Assembly: GCF_963678635.1 (NCBI RefSeq)
Contig: NC_087065.1
Location: 55,766,397-55,830,396, forward strand
DNA from: Symsagittifera roscoffensis
Taxonomy: Eukaryota; Xenacoelomorpha; Acoela; Convolutidae
DNA: 64,000 nucleotides
Direction: 5' to 3'
In this document: positions 34,985 through 46,439 of the stretch, piece after piece
Layout of the letters: each line of letters begins with the position of its first letter
Position numbering within the stretch: position 1 is the stretch's first letter
Notes under the pieces: model-generated
Told to the model about the DNA's origin: nothing
What the model saw: the letters and a program-made list of their open reading frames with translations, nothing else
Database searches by the model: none
Program-made: the position numbers and the translations under genes

Positions 34985-35390
34985 TCAACCTTCATAAACC
35001 TCAGTTTTCTTGCTGAGGCTGTCAGCATTCTGATGCTTTTCACGCATCGTGTGCTCGATTATCATGTGGTAGCCATCCAACCTGACTATCCATCGACCAA
35101 TGTAACTCTGGTCGATTGAGTAAGTTTTCAACCAGGAAAAGGCTTGGTTATTGACTCGCAACTTAAAGCAAGCAGCCCCAAATAGGCGCGTTACTTTTCC
35201 AAGAACGTGACTACCGGAAACATTTCTGCTTTTGGCGCACCGTATTTTATCCCAGTGACGCTCAATACCTTTCTGCCGTATGCAATGGGACGAAGAACTG
35301 TTCTCCCATTCCATTCTTGCTCCTAATGCAGTTTTCCGGAAATGGCTACGACTGAAGCATCGGTGTCGAGAACATACATACCTTTCTCCG
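34985..35390 (-). pseudogene. RNase H fragment, unit 1
   Basis: Encodes the end of an RNase H domain: KLRVNNQAFSWLKTYSID, GRWIVRLDGYHMIIEH and NADSLSKK. The Asp expected in the V-D-N position is Asn. The N-terminal half is frame-shifted. Through the deletion it is fused in one 157-codon open frame to gag sequence (YHRNNYGNFHNVAANQG). Confidence 0.75.
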
Positions 35391-36469
35391 TTGGTACCCT
35401 GGTTTGCAGCTACATTGTGAAAATTGCCATAATTGTTTCTGTGATAACCTGATCTCATCGGAGGCTTCAGTAATAGATATTTCTTGGACTCCAGACGCAG
35501 CTCTTCCGGTGTAGGTGCCTTGTTGAAATAGGTGTGTAGTGTGTCGCTAACCTTGTCTCGAGGTCAACGTTTTTCACGCCAATAATGAACTTTGAGGCTA
35601 CTGCCAATTTCATCCTGCTGTTTAGCTCGTCCGGTTGACTACGACTTCTAAGAATTTCTAAGTCATCCAAGAGTTTGTCTCGGATTTCATCTTCACGTTG
35701 CCTACGTTTCTCGAAGCGCATCATCACTTGGTGTCCTAGCACTCCCGAGCCAAAGCGATTCAACAGGTTTTCAAGGATTTTCTCAGCAGTGTCCCTCTCG
35801 TATTGCTTTTTGTCTCTTTCAAGTTGCTGGTGAGCGCACTGCATTCTTGTCTTTCGGTCAAGTCTTCTTACTCAAAATGCAGCTTCAGGACTTCTATCCA
35901 GGCGTCTATGCAACCATCAGATTCATCCTTATAACATCTTGCTTTCTTGAACACCCTTTTAGAGTTCTCGCTGCGCTCATTGGTCGTGGACAACCTTGTG
36001 AGAAAAACCTCCAAAAACGTGTTCAGAGGTTCAAATGCCGTGGCCACTGTCGTTGCATCCTGTGAATATCCCACTTGATCAGCCATCTCTGTTTTTGAGG
36101 CTCTGGAACTTTCTCTGGTGCTCTTCCTTGGTCCGAACGATTCCAATTTCTGAATTCACCTCTTTCACTAGCATCTGCGTCTCGTGTAGGTCGTTCGCTC
36201 GAGATCTTCCTACTGCCAGTAGGGCTTTATCTGATTATCACCGGTGGCGTTGCTGGATGAGCTACCCCTTCCTCATATTGATCCATAGTTCCTTCCACTG
36301 TTTGGATGCTCGTTGAAGTTCACTCTTGGCTCTCTGCTAGCCTCTCTCGAGTGTGCTCCTCTATTCCTAGATCCTCTTCTGATTCCCAAGAGACCGTCCA
36401 TTCAGTCCATGATAGCCTGAGTGCGTGTTTCCATCATCTCATCTATCCTTGTATCGAGAGTCCCAAGAG
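35391..36469 (-). pseudogene. gag capsid fragment, unit 1 proximal copy
   Basis: Reads DQVGYSQDATTVATAFEPLN, SKRVFKKARCYKDESDGC, WIEVLKLHFE and, in another frame, AEKILENLLNRFGSGVLGHQ and RMKLAVASKFI. These fit a Gypsy-type capsid. A frameshift near 35,855 separates the two halves. The 5' end is cut at 36,469, where it abuts a protease region through the word agagtcaatggg. Confidence 0.75.
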
Positions 36470-37085
36470 TCAATGGGTTTACAATTCTCATCCTAAAAAA
36501 TTGCTATTAAAGCCTACTTGGGCTGTAATTTTTTTTTCTGTCTAAAAAAATGGTATCTAATTATCATCAGTTATAAACCTCTTCACTGGTCGCTTGACAT
36601 ATTTCCTGTCTGGGTTATTAACCCTTATCAGTCCATTATTAAGGTCGATCATCACGTCAAAACTCCTGACGAAGTCACGAAGTTACGCCCCAAGATGAAC
36701 TGATCCGAATCGTCCAGATTCTCCACCAGGACAAAACTCATCCAGAGGTTCCGTCCTCCCATATGGAGGACTTTTATTGGAGTTCTCCCGGCCACGTAGA
36801 TGGCTCCGCAGTTGGTGGCTGCCAACCATAAGCTCGTCGGTATCAGGTCCTCCCTGGTGAAACCCATCCTTTTCCATGTCTTTATCGGCATTACACTGAC
36901 TACTGCTACTCTGTCTAGGAGTCCTGTCACTCCGATCTTCTTTCCATCGGTGTCTAGCAGATGTGCTGTCTTATCTGCTTCATATCCAACGTGTACCGCA
37001 TCTTGTTCCATCATGGCATCAAGACCAATTCTACGGACCTTCAGTTCTTACTGACTCGAATATATCTGTTCTTCTTGGTCATTGT
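36470..37085 (-). pseudogene. aspartic protease region, unit 1
   Basis: A 120-codon open frame (36,652-37,014) reads VTGLLDRVAVVSVMPIKTW and, later, DQFILGRNFV. This is the layout of a retropepsin: LLDTGA-like active site, then the ILGxxF segment. The active-site triplet Asp-Thr-Gly is Asp-Arg-Val (GAC AGA GTA), so catalysis should be lost. The same substitution is in all four copies of this region. Confidence 0.8.
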
Positions 37086-37679
37086 TTATCGTGAGGTACG
37101 TCTCCGTATAAGCGTATAAATACTAATCCCATCCACGTTAAGCACCACTTGATTTGGTACGTAGACTTCGATGTAACGCCCGTGAAGTTTCATTGTTCGA
37201 GTGCCACCCGTTGTTACCAAGGCTCGCACAGCTCTAGAATCAGTTCGTGTCTCTGCTTGTCTCAGATAATCCGCATAATTATCCAGATCCATAATGGTGA
37301 ACTCCGAAGCTTCACTCAGCTTCCTGATTACCCGATGTCCCGCCACCGAGATTTTCGACTGTACTTTACTTCCTTGTGGCACCATCCCGAATGTCTGTCC
37401 GGATATCACGTTCAACCTCATGCTTAAACTGCTCGGAGCTTTCGTTTCTTCCACCACTGATGCTTCAAAGGCTTTGAGCTGTTCTTGAATTCTCTTGTTT
37501 TCGAGTTCGAGCTGGACATTTTGTTCTACTTCCCTTGTCGCCAACTCTTGTTGAGCTCTATTCAGGGCACCTCGTGCCGCTGCTTTATAGTCAATTTTAA
37601 AGTCTTTAGCTGCGGTTTCAGGCTCTGTTCTACTCCTTTTTGCTAGCACGGCTTGCATTTTCTTCGCATTTGCTTGCAT
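37086..37679 (-). pseudogene. coiled-coil linker between gag and protease, unit 1
   Basis: A 197-codon frame, MQANAKKMQAVLAKRS to the end. Residues 30-70 (RAQQELATREVEQN, ELENKRIQEQLKAFE) have heptad character. The second half (VRALVTTGGTRTMKLHGRYI, YVPNQVVLNVDG) leads toward the protease. Function unknown; it is part of the polyprotein in this family. Confidence 0.65.
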
Positions 37680-38070
37680 TTAGCCAGCTCCTGCAGTTTC
37701 GTTTTCCGCGGTGCTTCCGCTTGATGTCCGCCACAGCATTCCAAAATTGTTGACGATCTAATTTAAAATGACCCTCCAGGTTACAAAAAAAAACATTTGG
37801 GGCCGAATTTTACAATCACTCTCATGAAATCCTCATGATTTATGTCCGTTGCGTCTTCATCTTCGATGCTAAAACCGATTGCTTTCATGCCCTGTTTGTA
37901 GGTTGGGCATGCTGATACATGATGATCTTTGGAACTGCATTTTGCGTCTCTCTTCCATATCATCCCTGGATTTGTACCAGTTGGTACCCTGGTTTGCAGC
38001 TACATTGTGAAAATTGCCATAATTGTTTCTGTGATAACCTGATCTCATCGGAGGCTTCAGTAATAGATTT
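37680..38070 (-). pseudogene. gag zinc-knuckle region, unit 1
   Basis: KCSSKDHHVSACPTYKQGMK is a C-x4-H-x4-C remnant of a CCHC knuckle whose first Cys is lost together with a frameshift just upstream. Nine T residues follow TG at the second knuckle and force a stop (CFFL, stop). In the next frame CNLEGHFKLDRQ shows the second knuckle with its last Cys changed to Arg. All four copies of this region share these features. Confidence 0.7.
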
Positions 38071-39123
38071 TTGTTGGACTCCAGAGCAGCTCTTCCGGTG
38101 TAGGTGCCTTGTTGAAATAGGTGTGTAGTGTGTCGCTAACCTTGTCTCGAGGTCAACGTTTTTCACGCCATTAATGAACTTTGAGGCTACTGCCAATTTC
38201 ATCCTGCTGTTTGGCTCGTCCGGTTGACTACGCCTTCTAAGAATTTCTAAGTCATCTATGAGTTTGTCTCGGATTTCATCTTCACGTTGCCTACGTTTCT
38301 CGAAGCGCATCATCACTTGGTGTCCTAGCACTCCCGAGCCAAAGCGATTCAACAGGTTTTCAAGGATTTTCTCAGCAGTGTCCCTCTCGTATTGCTTTTT
38401 GTCTCTTTCAAGTTGCTGGTGAGCGCACCGCATTCTTGTCTTTCGGTCAAGTCTTCTTACTCAAAATGCAGCGTCAGGACTTCTATCCAGGTGTCTATGC
38501 AACCATCAGATTCATCCTTATAACATCTCGCTTTCTTGAACACCCTTTTAGAGTTCTCGCTGCGCTCATTGGTCGTGGACAACCTTGTGAGAAAACCTCC
38601 AAAAACGTGTTCAGAGGTTCAAATGCCGTGGCCACCGTCGTTGCATCCTGTGAATATCCCACTTGATCAGCCATCTCTGTTTTTGAGGCTCTGGAACTTT
38701 CTCTGGTGCTCTTCCTTGGTCCGAACGATTCCAATTTCTGAATTTACCTCTTTCACTAGCATCTGCGTCTCGTGTAGGTAGTTCGTTCGAGATCTTCCTA
38801 CTGCCAGTAGGACTTTCTCTGATTGTCCTGGAATTTCTCGGCCTGTTATCACAGGTGGCGTTGCTGGATGAGCTACCCCTTCCTATTATTGATCCATAGG
38901 TCCTTCCTCTGTTTGGATGCTCGTTGAGGTTCACTCTTGGCTCTCTGCTAGCCTCTCTCGAGTGTGCTCCTCTATTCCTAGATCCTCTTCTGATTCCCAA
39001 GTGACCGTCCAATCTGTCCATGATAGCCTGAGTGCGTGTTTCCATCATCTCATCTATCCTTGTATCGAGAGTCCCAAGAGTCTGCTCTTGTTGACTTCGA
39101 AGTTGCTCCACAACATCTCTCAA
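38071..39123 (-). pseudogene. gag capsid and N-terminal region, unit 1 distal copy
   Basis: Frames 37,960-38,433, 38,495-38,734 and 38,611-39,123 together cover MRDVVEQLRSQQEQTLGTLD, an Arg/Ser-rich linker (RGSRNRGAHSREASREP), DQVGYSQDATTVATAFEPLN and the capsid helices RFGSGVLGHQVMMRFEKRRQ and MKLAVASKFINGVKN. Stops and shifts interrupt it at several points. Confidence 0.7.
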
Positions 39124-39325
39124 TCATTTCTCTCTTTCTTCAGCTTCCCGCTTCATTCGCGACAAATTTCTGGCCAATTTTTCATCAACTCTCTCCTTTA
39201 AGCGTTTGTCGTGACTTCAAGGCCTCTTCCATTGATGCTCCGTTGTCCTTCAATGGAGTCACTAGTGGTGGCGTCACCTAGTTCGTGCCAGGCAGTTTTT
39301 TACTGATTGAAATTTGCGCTGTTCC

Positions 39326-39889
39326 TCACTGTCCTGATTTTTTTTCATAAAACAACTCTAGTCCCCTTCTGTGGAACTCTCTTGACTGTTGTATTCCATC
39401 AATAGTCTTGTTTATGGTTCTGACCGCACCAAACCGATCCGAATAGCTAGTCTCCATGTTTTCGGATGCCTCGTTTTCATGAGTCGAAGTGTTTAGGCTT
39501 ACTTGAGACTCAAAGTCAGCAATTTCTCCGTTGTCATCTTCTTCTTTTTGAATGTCTTCTTCATCACCTGATGCCGTTTTCAGATAAAACGGAAAAAAAA
39601 TTCCCAAAGTGTTCTTGACTCGTTGAGAAAACAAGGAGAAGGTTGCTGATTTCTCTGTCAACCCATGCATCAAGGTATTGTCAGTAGATGAGCCTCCTAC
39701 TGCTGGATTTTCAGTCGAAATGTCAAACAGATCCGACATTTCCTCCCGATCAAGAATCCCGGTCGAAGTAGCGAAATCGTGGCCCTGTTCTACGGGAGTA
39801 GATTCTTTCGTTAACGGGAGTAGATTCCCATTTCCTTCCGTTCCACTTGCTGTCCGATTCTCATCCAGACTACTTGTTTCAACCACCAT
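39326..39889 (-). pseudogene. acidic N-terminal ORF, unit 1
   Basis: A 187-codon frame, MVVETSSLDENRTASGTEGN to the end, acidic and rich in Ser/Thr with EEDIQKEEDDNGEIADFESQ. It lies upstream of gag on the minus strand and precedes it with about 200 nt of broken sequence. No domain is recognised. A 74-codon frame seen upstream in unit 2 overlaps its start in another frame, which suggests an old frameshift. Confidence 0.55.
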
Positions 39890-40320
39890 TCTGCCTGAAA
39901 TTGTCTTCCCCTTCTTGTTCCGAGGCTTCTCGGTCCTTTCTACAAAAGAACAATTTTTATTGATTTCCTTTGTTTCTTTGGTATGAATTTCCTAGAGCTA
40001 TCAATTAGCTTAGGAATCCTCGACTTGTCTAGACTGATATTACTCTATCGCTTTTTACTGCTCACACACTTGATTCTCTTGCTACCGTATTTGTTGTCTG
40101 ACAACTGATAATTTTAACACAACATGATAATGTCCAAAAGTTTTAACAAGAAAGTGACCGCGAATCTTAATAAGTTATCATAGTACAGCGTATATAAAAT
40201 TTATCTGATGATGTCAATATCTTTAAAAAACAGTGCAGTCACCACCCAAGCTAGAACAATTATTAAGAATTAAAAAACAAACTTTACTCAACTTGAACAA
40301 AAGTTTTCAAAAATGTATGA
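39890..40320 (-). promoter_or_regulatory. 5' leader of the element, unit 1 (possible promoter)
   Basis: Non-coding, AT-rich and well conserved in all three units. It contains a TATA-like ataaattttatatac on the minus strand and the word ctagcttgggtggtgactgc. It sits just upstream of the N-terminal ORF, where a 5' untranslated region or LTR would be. I could not define LTR ends or a primer-binding site. Confidence 0.35.
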
Positions 40321-40990
40321 GATGAGTCTGTCGTGGAGCATAACTCTGATGCAGTTTTCGATGTAAATGATCTACCATCCATCTACACTCCCCAAACAAA
40401 ACATTGTCCACCTGGTCTTGTCCATCTACGTATCCAATTCCTTCAGTGTCCGGCTTTTCGGACAAATTTTCTTGCTCCGAGTTTTTCGACTCGGCTTCTA
40501 TCAGACCTTGATCGGGCGCCTCGAAAGTGACTGTTTTCTTCTGAGTTCCGATCTCCTGTTCCTTCATCTTTTACGATGTCTTTAATTAAACACTTTGAGG
40601 AATTGAGGATACTAGTTGCTGAACTACTGTCCTAAAATCCCTTTCAGTTTTTCTGTGCTGGCGACTTGATGTTTTTATCCGTACTTTCTCACTGACAGTC
40701 AGCAATGCCATTGCTGCTGCCCATTCAGGGTATTCATTTTTCGCTCCAGCAATCCAGCCATTACCCGCATCACTTCTGGCGTGACCTGCACCGTTTTATC
40801 TAGCAATGCGAGGCTATTTATGTTCATACGGGAGAGTTCCTAATGAACCAGGTTTTAACGTAGCAATAAATCCAAGGGCACTGGATACTTTTTGGATAAG
40901 ATCTCAATTTCTGTCGCTTTCTCCTCAAGGGGGAGTCTTCGTAGGTCTCTTTTTCCAAAAAACGAGAATCCTTCCTTGATCTCCGCCTGA
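40321..40990 (-). pseudogene. RNase H-distal spacer, unit 2
   Basis: Carries the EQEIGTQKKTVTFEAPDQGL and YVDGQDQVDNVLFGE frame (40,307-40,567) and the MNINSLALLDK region. It ends at the unit junction, so integrase is absent. Confidence 0.55.
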
Positions 40991-41500
40991 TTGGCGTGCT
41001 TCTGCTTCAATCTTCATAAACCTCAGTTTTCTTGCTGATGCTGTCAGCATTCTGATGCTTTTCACGCATCGTGTGCTCGATTATCATGTGGTAGCCATCC
41101 AACCTGACTATCCATCGACCAATGTAGCTCTGGTCGATCGAGCAAGTTTTCAACCAGGAAAAGGCTTGGTTATTGACTCGCAACTTAAAGCAAGCAGCCC
41201 CAAATAGGCGCGTTACTTCTCCAAGAACGTGACTACCGCAAACATTTCTGCTTTTGGCGCACCGTATTTTATCTCAGTGACGCTCAATACCTTTCTGCCG
41301 TATGCAATGGGACGAAGAACTGTTCTCCCATTCCATTTTTGCTATTAATGCAGTTTTCCGGAAATGGCTACGACTGAAGCATCGGTGTCGAGAACATACA
41401 TACCTTTCTCCGTGGGCACACGTGGCCTTGGCTCTTCGAACAGCTCCCGCTTCATGTTCTAGAAGGCTTCTTGTGCTCTTTCATTCCGTTCGATTTGCAT
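40991..41500 (-). pseudogene. RNase H remnant, unit 2
   Basis: Pieces in alternating frames read MYVLDTDASVVAISG (first catalytic Asp), RTVLRPIAYG, APKAEMFAVVTF (catalytic Glu), KLRVNNQAFSWL (third Asp changed to Asn) and NADSLSKK (fourth Asp). RNase H would degrade the RNA strand during reverse transcription; this copy is frame-shifted and lacks one ligand. Confidence 0.75.
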
Positions 41501-41553
41501 GCTTTTGTTGCGCATCAGTTGCTGCATTGGGTAGATTTTGTCAGCGTATCCTT

Positions 41554-42170
41554 TTATGAACTTTTAAAACCTAGGCAGCTCATCAGCTGAGTGTTCGTTT
41601 TGGGGGCCTTCCATGTTAACACGGCCTCCACCGCATCCGGATCCGGCCTCACCACGTGCTTGTCTACCTGTCTTCCCAGATACTTTAATGAGGGTTTGCA
41701 TTTCAAGCCAGCGCTTTTCATGCACTCAAAGACTTCGTCAAGTGTGTCAATAAGGTCCAACAAGGTGGGTGTCGCTTCGCTACAACTACGTCATCCACAT
41801 ACCACACCACGAGATTCCCATACTTCTTCGTTATGCTGGTCAAAGCATGAGCCATCAGTCTTTGAAAGGTCGACGCGCCTTGCACCAGCCGAAGGGTATC
41901 CTCTTCCAATGATACAAGCTTAAATCACATGCAAATCCGGTCTTTTCTCTATCCTGTTCCCGCAAGGGAACCTGCCAGAAAGCAGAACCCAGGTCCAGTC
42001 TGGTGAAAAACATGGCATCGCCAAGTTTCGAGAGGCTCTGGTTTATGCGTGGTATTGGGTAAGCGTCCATTATAGTCATCACATTCAGGTAGCGAAAGTA
42101 GCAGCAGAATCTTAGCTTTCCTCGTTTCTTTTTGGCGAAAAACGTCTGTGTTCCTCTTTAAAACTGCCCT
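41554..42170 (-). pseudogene. reverse transcriptase remnant, unit 2
   Basis: Reads FFAKKKRGKLRFCC, DAYPIPRINQSLSKLGDAMF, FTRLDLGSAFWQVPLREQDR (first catalytic Asp) and HWKRIPFGW, then after a frameshift FQRLMAHALTSITKKYGNLV and WYVDDVVVA (the catalytic Asp pair). A second shift precedes LIDTLDEVFECMKSAGLKCK and KYLGRQVDKHVVRPDPDAVE. These are the ordered RT motifs of a Gypsy-type element. Both shifts and a short deletion before KYLGR occur at the same places in unit 3. Confidence 0.85.
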
Positions 42171-42617
42171 TACAACTCAAACTCTCCTTCCCCAATCTTA
42201 CCTGTTAGACACTATTAGATATTCTACTTCCAGCATAACCGGTTTTAGACTCTAGTTCATACAAAGAGGCGAGTTCCGGAAAACTCGATCAGCTCGATAA
42301 GCCGTCAACTATTTCAGAAATATTTCACCTAAAACTTTCAACTCATCAATCCTTTTTAAAACCAAATCTTTGTTTGCGTGAGTTGGACAGTCCTTTCCTC
42401 GATGCTTCTTCAGCTTCGGCGTTTCTTCATAGTCCGTCCTCATTGGCAAAGCGTAGCCAAATTTCCTTCCACGGTGTATTGAAACCGTTGAGTGCGGTGT
42501 TTTCAACAAAACACTCACACACAGCCCGTTTCGTGTGACAGAAAAGATCCAGCCTAAAACCACTGAAATCTGACTGTTTGGGTTCGATGCCAGGAAAACC
42601 TGCTTAGTATCACTCAA
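42171..42617 (-). pseudogene. protease to RT connector, unit 2
   Basis: A 102-codon frame (42,309-42,617) reads SVVLGWIFSVTRNGLCVSVL, FGYALPMRTDYEE and KDCPTHANKDLVLKRI. It lies between protease and RT and is broken toward RT. The partner in unit 3 (51,187-51,372) is shorter because of a further frameshift. Confidence 0.6.
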
Positions 42618-43199
42618 TGGGTTTACATTTCTTATCCTAAAAATTGCTATTAAAGCCTACTTGGGCTGTAATTTTTCTTTTATGGTAAAAAAAATGGTAT
42701 CTTATTATCATCAGTTATAAACCTCTTCACTGGTCGCTTGACAGATTTCCTGTCTGGGTTACTAACAATTATCAGTCCATTATTAAGGTCGATCATCACG
42801 TCAGAACTCCTGACGAAGTCACGAAATTACGCCCCAAGATGAACTGATCCGAATCGTCCAGATTTTCCACCAGGGCAAAACTCATCCAGAGGTTCCGTCC
42901 TCCCATATGGAGGACTTTTATTGGAGTTCTCCCGGCCACGTAGATGGCTCCGCAGTTGGCGGCTGCCAACCCTAAGCTCGTCGGTATCAGGTCCTCCCTG
43001 GTGAAACCCATCCTTTTCCATGTCTTTATCGGCATTACACTGTCTACTGCTACTCTGTCTAGGAGTCCTGTCACTCCGATCTTCTTTCCATCGGTGTCTA
43101 GCAGATGTGCCGTCACATCTGCTTCATATCCAAAGTGTACCGCATCTTGTTCCATCATGGCGTCAAGACCAATTCTACGGACCTTCAGTTCTCACTGAC
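42618..43199 (-). pseudogene. aspartic protease region, unit 2 proximal copy
   Basis: 120-codon frame at 42,796-43,158 with VTGLLDRVAVDSVMPIKTW and DQFILGRNFV. Active-site DTG is DRV as in the other copies; this copy also has a Val to Asp change shared with unit 3 (DRVAVD). Confidence 0.8.
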
Positions 43200-43830
43200 T
43201 CGAATATATCAGTTCTTCTTGGTCATTATTTATCGTGAGGTAGGTCTCCGTATAAGTACTATAAGTACTAGTCCCATCCACGTTAAGCATCACTTGATTT
43301 GGTACGTAGACTTTGATGTAACGCCCGTGAAGTTTCATTGTTCGAGTGCCACCCGTTGTTACCAAGGCTCGCACAGCTCTAGATTCAGTTCGTGTCTCTG
43401 CTTTTCTCAGATAATCCGCATAATTATCCAGATCCATAATGGTGAAGTCCGAAGCTTCACTCAGCTTCCTGATTACCCGATGTCCCGCCACCGAGATTTT
43501 TGACTAAACTTTACTTCCTTGTGGCACCATCCCGAATGTCTGTCCGGATATCACGTTCAACCTCATGCTCAAACTGCTCGGAGTTTTCGTTTCTTCCACC
43601 ACTGATGCTTCAAAGGTTTTGAGCTGTTCTTGAATTCTCTTGTTTTCGAGTTCGAGCTGGACATTTTGTTCTACTTCCCTTGTCGCCAACTCTTGTTGAG
43701 CTCTATTCAGGGCACCTCGTGCCGCTGCTTTATAGTCAATCTTAAAATCTTTAGCTGCGGTTTCAGGCTCTGTTCCACTCCTTTTTGCTAGCACGGCTTG
43801 CATTTTCTTCGCATTTGCTTGCATTTAGCC
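43200..43830 (-). pseudogene. coiled-coil linker, unit 2 proximal copy
   Basis: The same linker as at 37,086-37,679 but split into two frames (43,504-43,824 and 43,192-43,491) by a stop near 43,500 (SKV, stop). Confidence 0.65.
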
Positions 43831-43899
43831 AGCTCCTGCAGTTTCGTTTTCCGCGGTGCTTCCGTTTGATGTCCGCCACAGCAGTCCAAAATTGTTGAC

Positions 43900-45227
43900 G
43901 ATCTAATTTAAACTGACCCTCCAGGTTACAAAAAAAAACATCTGGGGCCGAATTTTACAATCACTCTCATAATATCCTCATGATTTATGTCCGTTGCGTC
44001 TTCATCTTCGATGCTAAAACCGATTGCTTTCAAGCCCTGTTTGTAGGTTGGGCATGCTGATACATGATGATCTTTGGAACTGCAGTTTGCGTCTCTCTTC
44101 CATATCATCCCTGGATTTGTACCAGTTGGTACCCTGGTTTGCAGCTACATTGTGAAAATTGCCATAATTGTTTCTGTGATAACCTGATCTCATCGGAGGC
44201 TTCAGTAATAGATATTTCTTAGACATCAGACGCAGCTCTTCCGGTGTAGGTGCCTTGTTGAAATAGGTGTGTAGTGTGTCGCTAACCTTGTCTCGAGGTC
44301 AACGTTTTTCACGCCATTAATGAACTTTGAGGCTACTGCCATTTTCATCCTGCTGTTTGGCTCGTCCGGTTGACTACGTTTTCTAAGAATTTCTAAGTCA
44401 TCCAAGAGTTTGTCTTGGATTTCATCTTCACGTTGCCTACGTTTCTCGAAGCGCATCATCACTTTGTGTCCTAGCACTCCCGAGCCAAAGCGATTCAACA
44501 GGTTTTCAAGGATTTTCTCAGCAGTGTCCCTCTCGTATTGCTTTTTGTCTCTTTCAAGTTGCTGGTGAGCGCACTGCATTCTTGTCTTTCGGTCAAGTCG
44601 TCTTACTCAAAATGCAGCTTCAGAACTTCTATCCAGGTGTCTATGCAACCATCAGATTCATCCTTATAACATCTCGCTTTCTTGAACACCCTTTTAGAGT
44701 TCTCGCTGCGCTCATTGGTCGTGGACAACCTTGTGAGAAAAACCTCCAAAAACGTGTTCAGAGGTTCAACTGCCGTGGCCACTGTCGTTGCATCCTGTGA
44801 ATATCTCACTTGATCAGCCATCTCTGTTTTTGGGGCTCTGGAATTTTCTCTGGTGCTCTTCCTTGGTCCGAACGATTCCAATTTCTGAATTCACCTCTTT
44901 TACTAGCATCTGCGTCTCGTGTAGGTCGTTCGTTCGAGATCTTCCTACTGCCAATAGCGCTTTCTCTGATTTTCCTGGAATTTCTCGGCCTTTTATCACC
45001 GGTGGCGTTGCTGGATGAGCTACTCCTTCCTCTTATTGATCCATAGGTCCTTCCTCTGTTTGGATGCTCGTTTAGGTTCACTTTTGGCTCTCTGCTAGCC
45101 TCTCTCGAGTGTGCTCCTCTATTCCTAGATCCTCTTCTGATTCCCAAGAGACCGTCCAATCAGTCCATGATAGCCTGAGTGCGTGTTTCCATCACCTCAT
45201 CTATCCTTGTATCGAGAGTCCCAAGAG
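43900..45227 (-). pseudogene. gag knuckle and capsid region, unit 2 proximal copy
   Basis: Knuckle remnant (NCSSKDHHVSACPTYKQGLK), the nine-T frameshift, capsid frame 44,226-44,579, N-terminal capsid 44,603-44,881 and the Arg/Ser linker 44,806-45,159. Cut at 45,227, where it fuses to the next protease region. Confidence 0.72.
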
Positions 45228-45830
45228 TCAATGGGCTTTCATTTCTCATGCTAAAAATTGCTATTCAAGCCTACTTGGGCTGTAATTTTTCTTTTCTGTC
45301 TAGAAAAAATGGTATTTTATTATCATCTGTTATAAACCTCTTCACTGGTTGCTTGACATATTTCCTGTCTGGGTTACTAACCCTAATCAGTCCATTATTA
45401 AGGTCGATCATCACGTCAAAACTCCTGACGAAGTCACGAAGTTACGCCCCAAGATGAACTGATCCGAATCGTCCAGATTCTCCACCAGGACAAAACTCAT
45501 CCAGAGGTTCCGTCCTCCCATATGGAGGACTTTTATTGGAGTTCTCCCGGCCACGTAGATGGCTCCGCAGTTGGCGGCTGCCAACCTTAAGCTTGTCGGT
45601 ATCAGGTCCTCCCTGGTGAAACCCATCCTTTTCCATGTCTTTATCGGCATTACACTGACTACTGCTACTCTGTCTAGGAGTCCTGTCACTCCGATCTTCT
45701 TTCCATCGGTGTCTAGCAGATGTGCCGTCACATCTGCTTCATATCCAACGTGTACCGCATCTTGTTCCATCATGGCGTCAAGACCAATTCTACGGACCTT
45801 CAGTTCTCACTGACTCGAATATATCTGTTC
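45228..45830 (-). pseudogene. aspartic protease region, unit 2 distal copy
   Basis: 120-codon frame at 45,411-45,773 with VTGLLDRVAVVSVMPIKTW. It pairs with the unit 1 copy (DRVAVV) and differs from its neighbour at 42.8 kb (DRVAVD). Confidence 0.8.
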
Positions 45831-46430
45831 TTCTTGTTCATTGTTTATCGTGAGGTCGGTCTCCGTATAAGTACTAATCCCATCCACGTTAAGCATCACT
45901 TGATTTGGTACGTAGACTTCGATGTAACGCCCGTGAAGTTTCATTGTTCGAGTGCCACCCGTTGTTACCAAGGCTCGCACAGCTCTAGATTCAGTTCGTG
46001 TCTCTGCTTGTCTCAGATAATCCGCATAATTATCCAGATCCATAATGGTGAACTCCGAAGCTTCACTCAGCTTCCTGACTACCCGATTCCCCGCCACCGA
46101 GATTTTCGACTGTACTTTACTTCCTTGTGGCACCATCCCGAATGTCTCTCTGGATATCACGTTCAAACTCATGCTCAAACTGCTCGGAGCTTTCGTTTCT
46201 TCCACCACTGATGCTTCAAAGGCTTTGAGCTGTTCTTGAATTCTCTTGTTTTCGAGTTCGAGCTGGACATTTTGTTCTACTTCCCTTGTCGCCAACTCTT
46301 GTTGAGCTCTATTCAGGGCACCTCGTGCCGCTGCTTTATAGTCAATCTTAAAGTCTTTAGCTGCGGTTTCAGGATCTGATACACTCCTTTTTGCTAGCAC
46401 GGCTTGCATTTTCTTCGCATTTGCTTGCAT
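45831..46430 (-). pseudogene. coiled-coil linker, unit 2 distal copy
   Basis: Intact 207-codon frame (45,807-46,430), the longest surviving frame of the linker in the array. It ends TDLTINNEQEEQIYSSQ. Confidence 0.65.
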
Positions 46431-46439
46431 TTAGCCAGC

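Larger units (their letters stand above)
32955..40320 (-). mobile_element. array unit 1 (carries integrase; 2.72 kb internal deletion)
   Basis: The part homologous to the other units runs from 34,291 to 40,320 (6,030 nt). Compared with unit 2 (8,749 nt) it lacks about 2,719 nt. The missing part corresponds to about 41,412-44,126 of unit 2, and the breakpoint is seen near 35,388 as ctttctccg joined to ttggtaccctgg. From 34,290 down to 32,955 it continues into the integrase and the C-terminal tail of the polyprotein. Confidence 0.8.
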
